64,000 nucleotides of DNA from positions 744,001 through 808,000 of the forward strand of contig JADKKE010000032.1 in NCBI GenBank assembly GCA_016720655.1. The letters run 5' to 3'. A program made the translations under genes and the position numbers. This stretch comes from Bacteroidota bacterium (GTDB lineage: Bacteria; Bacteroidota; Bacteroidia; AKYH767-A; 2013-40CM-41-45). This document shows positions 60,170-64,000 of this stretch, in pieces. Under the pieces are notes generated by a model. That model was not told where the DNA came from, searched no databases, and was given only the letters and a program-made list of their open reading frames with translations. The stretch's first letter is position 1, and each line of letters starts with the position of its first letter.

Positions 60170-60616
60170 ATGAATTTATCCTCACTTAAACCAGCGAAGG
60201 GTTCAGTAAAAACCAACAAGCGTCTGGGCCGTGGTACCGGTTCCGGAGCAGGTGGTACTGCTTCCCGCGGACACAAAGGTGCCCAATCCCGTTCCGGTTA
60301 CAGTTCGAAGCGTGGTTTTGAAGGTGGCCAGATGCCACTTCAGCGTCGTCTTCCGAAATTCGGATTCACCAACCTTTTCCGTGTTGAATACCATGGTATC
60401 AATCTGGATACTATTCAGGCTCTCGTGGATTCAAAAAAGATTACTTCTATTGATAAAGATATTTTGGTAGCAAGCGGATTGGCGTCAAGACATGACCGCA
60501 TTAAAATTCTTGGCCGTGGAGAACTCAAGGCGAAGATTGAAGTGAAAGCACACGCTTTCTCTGCAACGGCAAAGGCAGCAATTGAAGCACAAGGCGGAAC
60601 CATAGCTATTCTCTAA
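60170..60616 (+). CDS. rplO: 50S ribosomal protein L15
   Basis: Late-assembly 23S rRNA protein. 148 residues with the long basic, Gly-rich N-terminal extension (LKPAKGSVKTNKRLGRGTGS, GTASRGHKGAQSRSGYSS, FEGGQMPLQRRLPKFGF) and the globular C-terminal domain ending EAQGGTIAIL. Precedes secY by seven bases. Confidence 0.98.
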   Translation: MNLSSLKPAKGSVKTNKRLGRGTGSGAGGTASRGHKGAQSRSGYSSKRGFEGGQMPLQRRLPKFGFTNLFRVEYHGINLDTIQALVDSKKITSIDKDILVASGLASRHDRIKILGRGELKAKIEVKAHAFSATAKAAIEAQGGTIAIL

Positions 60617-60623
60617 AGTAAGT

Positions 60624-61985
60624 ATGAAAAATCTGATACAGACAATACGAAATATCTTCAAGATTGAAGACTTGAGAGTGCGAATTCTCAATACCATCTT
60701 CTTTCTTTTGATTTACCGTCTCGGTACACATATCGTGCTTCCCGGAGTAGATCCACAGCAACTTGCAAACTTACAAAACCAGACATCTGGTGGAGTATTG
60801 GGTTTGCTTGATATGTTTTCCGGTGGTGCATTTTCCCATTCGTCGATTTTCGCATTGGGAATCATGCCATACATCTCTGCTTCTATCGTTATACAGTTGA
60901 TGAGTATTGCAGTTCCGTATTTCCAGAAATTGCAAAAAGAAGGTGAAAGCGGACGGAAACGGATCAATCAAATTACCCGATTGCTCACAGTTGCCATCAC
61001 AGCCTTACAAGCGCCAGGATACATCGTGAACTTACGTGCACAAGTACCAAGCGCAATTATCTCTGTTACCAATCCGGAAATCGTTTCCGCATTTCAATTC
61101 TGGTTTACTTCAATCATGATCCTTGTTGCAGGTACTTTATTTGTGATGTGGCTGGGTGAGAAAATCACGGATAAAGGAATTGGGAATGGAATATCTTTGA
61201 TCATCATGATCGGAATTATTGCACGTCTCCCGGCATCTTTCAAGGATGAGTTGATGAGTCGTATGAATCAGGGTGGTGGTCTTGTGGTATTGCTTATTGA
61301 ACTTGTCGCTCTCGCCGCAGTCATTGCATTTGTGATTCTGCTGGTACAGGGTACGCGACGGATTCCAGTTAATTTTGCAAAGAAAATTGTTGGTAATAAA
61401 CAATACGGTGGCGTGCGTCAATACATTCCTTTGAAAGTGAATGCTGCCGGTGTAATGCCGATCATCTTTGCGCAAGCAATCATGTTTATCCCTGCAACGA
61501 TTGCTCAATTCTTTCCTGAATCGAATGCATCACAGGGAATCCTTGCTACGTTTGGTAATTACACTTCGTTCTGGTATAATTTTGTGTTCGCGACATTGAT
61601 CATTCTCTTCACCTATTTCTATACTGCGATTGCAGTGAACCCGAATCAGATGGCGGATGACATGAAACGGAACAACGGGTTTATCCCGGGAGTGAAGCCG
61701 GGACGCAGTACTTCAGAATTCATTGATGATGTGATGTCACGGATCACCTTGCCCGGGGCAATCTTCCTGGCATTAATTGCGATCCTACCGACATTTGCAT
61801 TGCTCCTGAATATCAACAACAACTTCGCACATTTTTACGGAGGAACTTCCTTGTTGATCATGGTCGGTGTTGTGTTGGATACATTGCAACAAATAGAAAG
61901 TCATTTGTTAATGCGTCACTACGATGGATTAATGAAGAGTGGCAGAATAAAAGGCAGAAACACGCAAGTGGCTTCGGCTGTGTAA
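60624..61985 (+). CDS. secY: Protein translocase subunit SecY
   Basis: Channel subunit of the SecYEG inner-membrane translocon. 453 residues with ten hydrophobic helices; RLGTHIVLPGVDPQQLA and GIMPYISASIVIQLMS (plug and TM2 region), GNGISLIIMIGIIARLP, and the cytoplasmic loop with RRIPVNFAKKIVG. Complete. In the usual place after rplO; adk, which follows secY in many phyla, is absent. Confidence 0.98.
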   Translation: MKNLIQTIRNIFKIEDLRVRILNTIFFLLIYRLGTHIVLPGVDPQQLANLQNQTSGGVLGLLDMFSGGAFSHSSIFALGIMPYISASIVIQLMSIAVPYFQKLQKEGESGRKRINQITRLLTVAITALQAPGYIVNLRAQVPSAIISVTNPEIVSAFQFWFTSIMILVAGTLFVMWLGEKITDKGIGNGISLIIMIGIIARLPASFKDELMSRMNQGGGLVVLLIELVALAAVIAFVILLVQGTRRIPVNFAKKIVGNKQYGGVRQYIPLKVNAAGVMPIIFAQAIMFIPATIAQFFPESNASQGILATFGNYTSFWYNFVFATLIILFTYFYTAIAVNPNQMADDMKRNNGFIPGVKPGRSTSEFIDDVMSRITLPGAIFLALIAILPTFALLLNINNNFAHFYGGTSLLIMVGVVLDTLQQIESHLLMRHYDGLMKSGRIKGRNTQVASAV

Positions 61986-62064
61986 GAGTGGTTTCAGGAT
62001 GCTGCGAAGGGTATAAGCGGATTATATCTAAGCATGCGAACTGGATCAACAAACTTCTAAGAGG

Positions 62065-62847
62065 ATGTTGTATTACAAGACACAGGAAGAAATAGAGTTA
62101 ATCCGCGAGAGTTCTTTACTTGTTGCGAAAACCCTGGCTGAAGTAGCCAAAGCAATCCGTCCCGGGATTACAACCCTGGAGCTGGACCGTTTGGCAGAAA
62201 CCTTCATCCGCGATCATGGTGCAGTTCCTGCATTCCTGAATTACAATGGATTTCCAAATTCATTATGTATCTCAGTGAATTCACAGGTTGTACATGGAAT
62301 ACCAAACGAGAATGTGCTGGAAGACGGCGATATCTGTTCGGTAGATTGCGGAGTTCTGAAAAATGGTTTTTATGGCGATTCAGCATACACATTCACCATC
62401 GGTGAAGTGGATGAGGAAACTGCACAACTTCTTCGCGTTACGCGGGAGAGTTTGTATAAAGGCATAGAAAAAGCAGTCGCCGGAAATCGTTTGGGAGATG
62501 TCAGTCATGCAATTCAAGAGCATGCTGAGTCTTTTGGATATTCGGTAGTCAGGGAATTGGTTGGCCATGGGATAGGAAGACATCTCCATGAAAAACCGGA
62601 AGTACCGAACTACGGTAAACGAGGTTCAGGATTAATGCTCCGGGAAGGTCTGGTCATCGCTATTGAGCCGATGATTAACATGGGAGGGAAAGCAGTAGTT
62701 CATGAACGGGATGGATGGACAGTAAGAACGGCAGACAATAAGCCTTCTGCACACTTTGAACACACGGTTGCAATCCGAAAAGGTGCACCGGACATTCTGA
62801 GTTCGTTCAAGTTCATTGAGGAATTTCAAAAAGAAGTAATTAAATAA
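62065..62847 (+). CDS. map: Type I methionine aminopeptidase
   Basis: Removes the initiator Met from nascent proteins. 260 residues of pita-bread fold with the five metal ligands: Asp in CSVDCGVLKNGFYGDSAYTF (two Asp), His in GHGIGRHLHE, Glu in AIEPMINMG and Glu in HFEHTVAI. No N-terminal zinc-finger extension. An AAGAGG ribosome-binding site lies immediately before the ATG. Next gene infA follows by 14 bases. Confidence 0.97.
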   Translation: MLYYKTQEEIELIRESSLLVAKTLAEVAKAIRPGITTLELDRLAETFIRDHGAVPAFLNYNGFPNSLCISVNSQVVHGIPNENVLEDGDICSVDCGVLKNGFYGDSAYTFTIGEVDEETAQLLRVTRESLYKGIEKAVAGNRLGDVSHAIQEHAESFGYSVVRELVGHGIGRHLHEKPEVPNYGKRGSGLMLREGLVIAIEPMINMGGKAVVHERDGWTVRTADNKPSAHFEHTVAIRKGAPDILSSFKFIEEFQKEVIK

Positions 62848-62861
62848 TTTGAATTCAAAAC

Positions 62862-63080
62862 GTGTCTAAACAGGCGAACATAGAACAAGACGGAGTCATT
62901 ACAGAAGCATTATCCAATGCAATGTTCCGTGTTGAACTTGAAAATGGTCATGAGATTATTGCACATATCTCGGGTAAAATGAGGATGAATTACATCAAAA
63001 TTTTGCCGGGCGATAAAGTAAAAGTTGAAATGTCTCCATACGATTTAACAAAAGGAAGAATAACATACAGATATAAATAA
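62862..63080 (+). CDS. infA: Translation initiation factor IF-1 (GTG start)
   Basis: Binds the 30S A site during initiation. 72 residues, MSKQANIEQDGVITEALSNA, ENGHEIIAHISGKMRMNYIK and SPYDLTKGRITYRYK; full-length OB fold. The start codon is GTG at 62862; no ATG in frame would give the N terminus. Confidence 0.97.
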   Translation: MSKQANIEQDGVITEALSNAMFRVELENGHEIIAHISGKMRMNYIKILPGDKVKVEMSPYDLTKGRITYRYK

Positions 63081-63144
63081 GGAATAAGTTTGGCGAAATG
63101 ACAAAGTAGAATCGTCAAACTGAAACCTACAACTGGCACCGGTT

Positions 63145-63261
63145 ATGAAAGTAAAACCCGCAATTAAAAAAAGAAGTGTTGACTGCAAAATCGTTCGCAG
63201 AAAAGGACGGCTCTATGTCATCAACAAAAAGAATCCTCGTTTTAAACAACGTCAGGGTTAA
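63145..63261 (+). CDS. rpmJ: 50S ribosomal protein L36, zinc-free form
   Basis: Smallest 50S protein; 38 residues read directly: MKVKPAIKKRSVDCKIVRRK then GRLYVINKKNPRFKQRQG. The core CKIVRRKGR and the KQRQG end are diagnostic. Of the zinc ligands of the C+ form (three Cys and one His) only one Cys remains, so this copy does not bind zinc. Confidence 0.96.
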   Translation: MKVKPAIKKRSVDCKIVRRKGRLYVINKKNPRFKQRQG

Positions 63262-63307
63262 TTCATTATTTGTTTTCAAAAAGCTAACGCATAAAATAGC
63301 ATTATAA

Positions 63308-63685
63308 ATGGCTCGTATTTCTGGTATAGATCTACCTAAACACAAAAGAGGCGTCATCGGACTAACCTACATCTACGGTATTGGACCGTCGACTGCTGCC
63401 CGCATTCTCACCGAGTGTGGTGTTGATTTCGACACCAAAGTGGAAGAATGGAATGATGATCAGCTGAACAAAATTCGTAGTGTCATCAATGAACTACGTG
63501 TTGAAGGCTCCCTTCGTTCAGAAGTACAGCTGAACATCAAACGACTGGTTGATATCAACTGTTACCGTGGCATGCGTCACAGGAACGGACTTCCGGTTCG
63601 TGGTCAGCGGACCAAGACGAACACTCGTACACGAAAAGGTAAACGTAAAACTGTTGCCAACAAGAAGAAGGCAACCAAAATGTAA
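63308..63685 (+). CDS. rpsM: 30S ribosomal protein S13
   Basis: 30S head protein contacting P-site tRNA and the inter-subunit bridge. 125 residues: MARISGIDLPKHKRGVIGLT, YGIGPSTAARIL, RGMRHRNGLPVRGQRTKTNT and a basic tail. First gene of the alpha operon, following infA-rpmJ. Confidence 0.98.
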   Translation: MARISGIDLPKHKRGVIGLTYIYGIGPSTAARILTECGVDFDTKVEEWNDDQLNKIRSVINELRVEGSLRSEVQLNIKRLVDINCYRGMRHRNGLPVRGQRTKTNTRTRKGKRKTVANKKKATKM

Positions 63686-63694
63686 TTGATCATC

Positions 63695-64000
63695 ATGGCA
63701 ACGCAACAACAAGCTGCTGGTAAAGGAGGAACTAAAACCGCTAAGAAAAAAGTGGTTAAAGTTGATGCACAGGGTAAAGCCTTCATCAATGCTACCTTTA
63801 ACAACATTATTATCTCTCTCACCAACGATTCCGGGCAGGTAATCTCCTGGAGTTCTGCAGGGAAAATGGGATTCAAGGGTTCCAAGAAAAACACTCCGTA
63901 TGCTGCTCAGCTGGCTGCAGGTGATTGTGCTAAAGTAGCGCATGACCTTGGCCTCCGTAAAGTAAAGGTGTTTGTAAAAGGACCCGGTGCAGGTCGTGAA
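63695..64000 (+). CDS. rpsK: 30S ribosomal protein S11, 3' end outside window
   Basis: 30S platform protein at the mRNA exit. 102 codons are visible: a basic N terminus (MATQQQAAGKGGTKTAKKKV), GKAFINATFNNIIISLTNDS, GKMGFKGSKKNTPYAAQLAA and VFVKGPGAGRE. The family is about 125-130 residues, so roughly 25 are missing. rpsD-rpoA-rplQ are expected beyond the edge. Confidence 0.97.
   Translation, partial: MATQQQAAGKGGTKTAKKKVVKVDAQGKAFINATFNNIIISLTNDSGQVISWSSAGKMGFKGSKKNTPYAAQLAAGDCAKVAHDLGLRKVKVFVKGPGAGRE

Overview
The window is a chromosomal segment of a Bacteroidota bacterium, most like the Chitinophagales/Sphingobacteriales side of the phylum. Supporting signs are Bacteroidota-type promoters (-7 element TAnnTTTG, in several cases with a -33 TTTG/TTG 19-20 bases upstream), two secreted proteins with type IX secretion (T9SS) C-terminal sorting domains, DUF4290 and DUF4476 proteins, an S46 dipeptidyl-peptidase, futalosine-pathway menaquinone genes, and the order secY-map-infA-rpmJ-rpsM-rpsK without adk. 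Gene content is almost entirely core metabolism and information processing. I see no prophage, insertion sequence, CRISPR array or defence island.

Layout. 1-7.3 kb: minus-strand pckA, a lipoprotein, DUF423 and DUF4476 proteins, a plus-strand saccharopine dehydrogenase, then trmN6, rimM and rpsP on the minus strand. 7.6-21.5 kb (plus): a frame-broken PcrA/UvrD helicase, DUF4290, a desaturase strikingly like eukaryotic dihydroceramide Delta4-desaturase, murA (Cys-to-Asp form), a TlpA-like thioredoxin, grpE-dnaJ, a NatAB-like ABC exporter, Ppx/GppA, a sigma-54 response regulator and a YD-repeat-like protein. 21.5-21.7 kb: a heptanucleotide tandem array abutting the alaS stop codon. 21.7-32.9 kb: alaS, a LytM peptidase, a MerR regulator, a DPP11-like S46 peptidase, hldD, mqnD-mqnB, and divergent from these a PTPS/QueD homologue with folE, then a BI-1 family protein. 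33-37.2 kb: fabD, a GH3-family ligase, a secreted propeller-like protein and a deoxynucleoside kinase. 37.2-45 kb: a membrane protein, a flavin reductase-like protein, two T9SS cargo proteins flanking tRNA-Leu(TAG) and tig. 45.1-47.2 kb: clpP-clpX. 47.5-64 kb: the str, S10, spc and start of the alpha ribosomal operons as one continuous plus-strand run from rpsL to rpsK (cut by the window edge).

A recurrent feature is single-base (mostly homopolymer) indels that break otherwise perfectly conserved genes: three in pcrA, one each in rpsL and rplD, and probable ones at the ends of the DUF423, response-regulator and 37.3-kb membrane-protein genes. Because rpsL and rplD are essential, these most likely reflect sequence or assembly error rather than biology, and affected genes should be read as intact.

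The most interesting biology I can support is the desaturase at 10.8 kb, which matches the length, N-terminal domain and all three histidine boxes of animal DEGS1. Secondary points are the heptamer array, the predicted fosfomycin-insensitive MurA, and the GH3-ligase/secreted-protein/kinase cluster.
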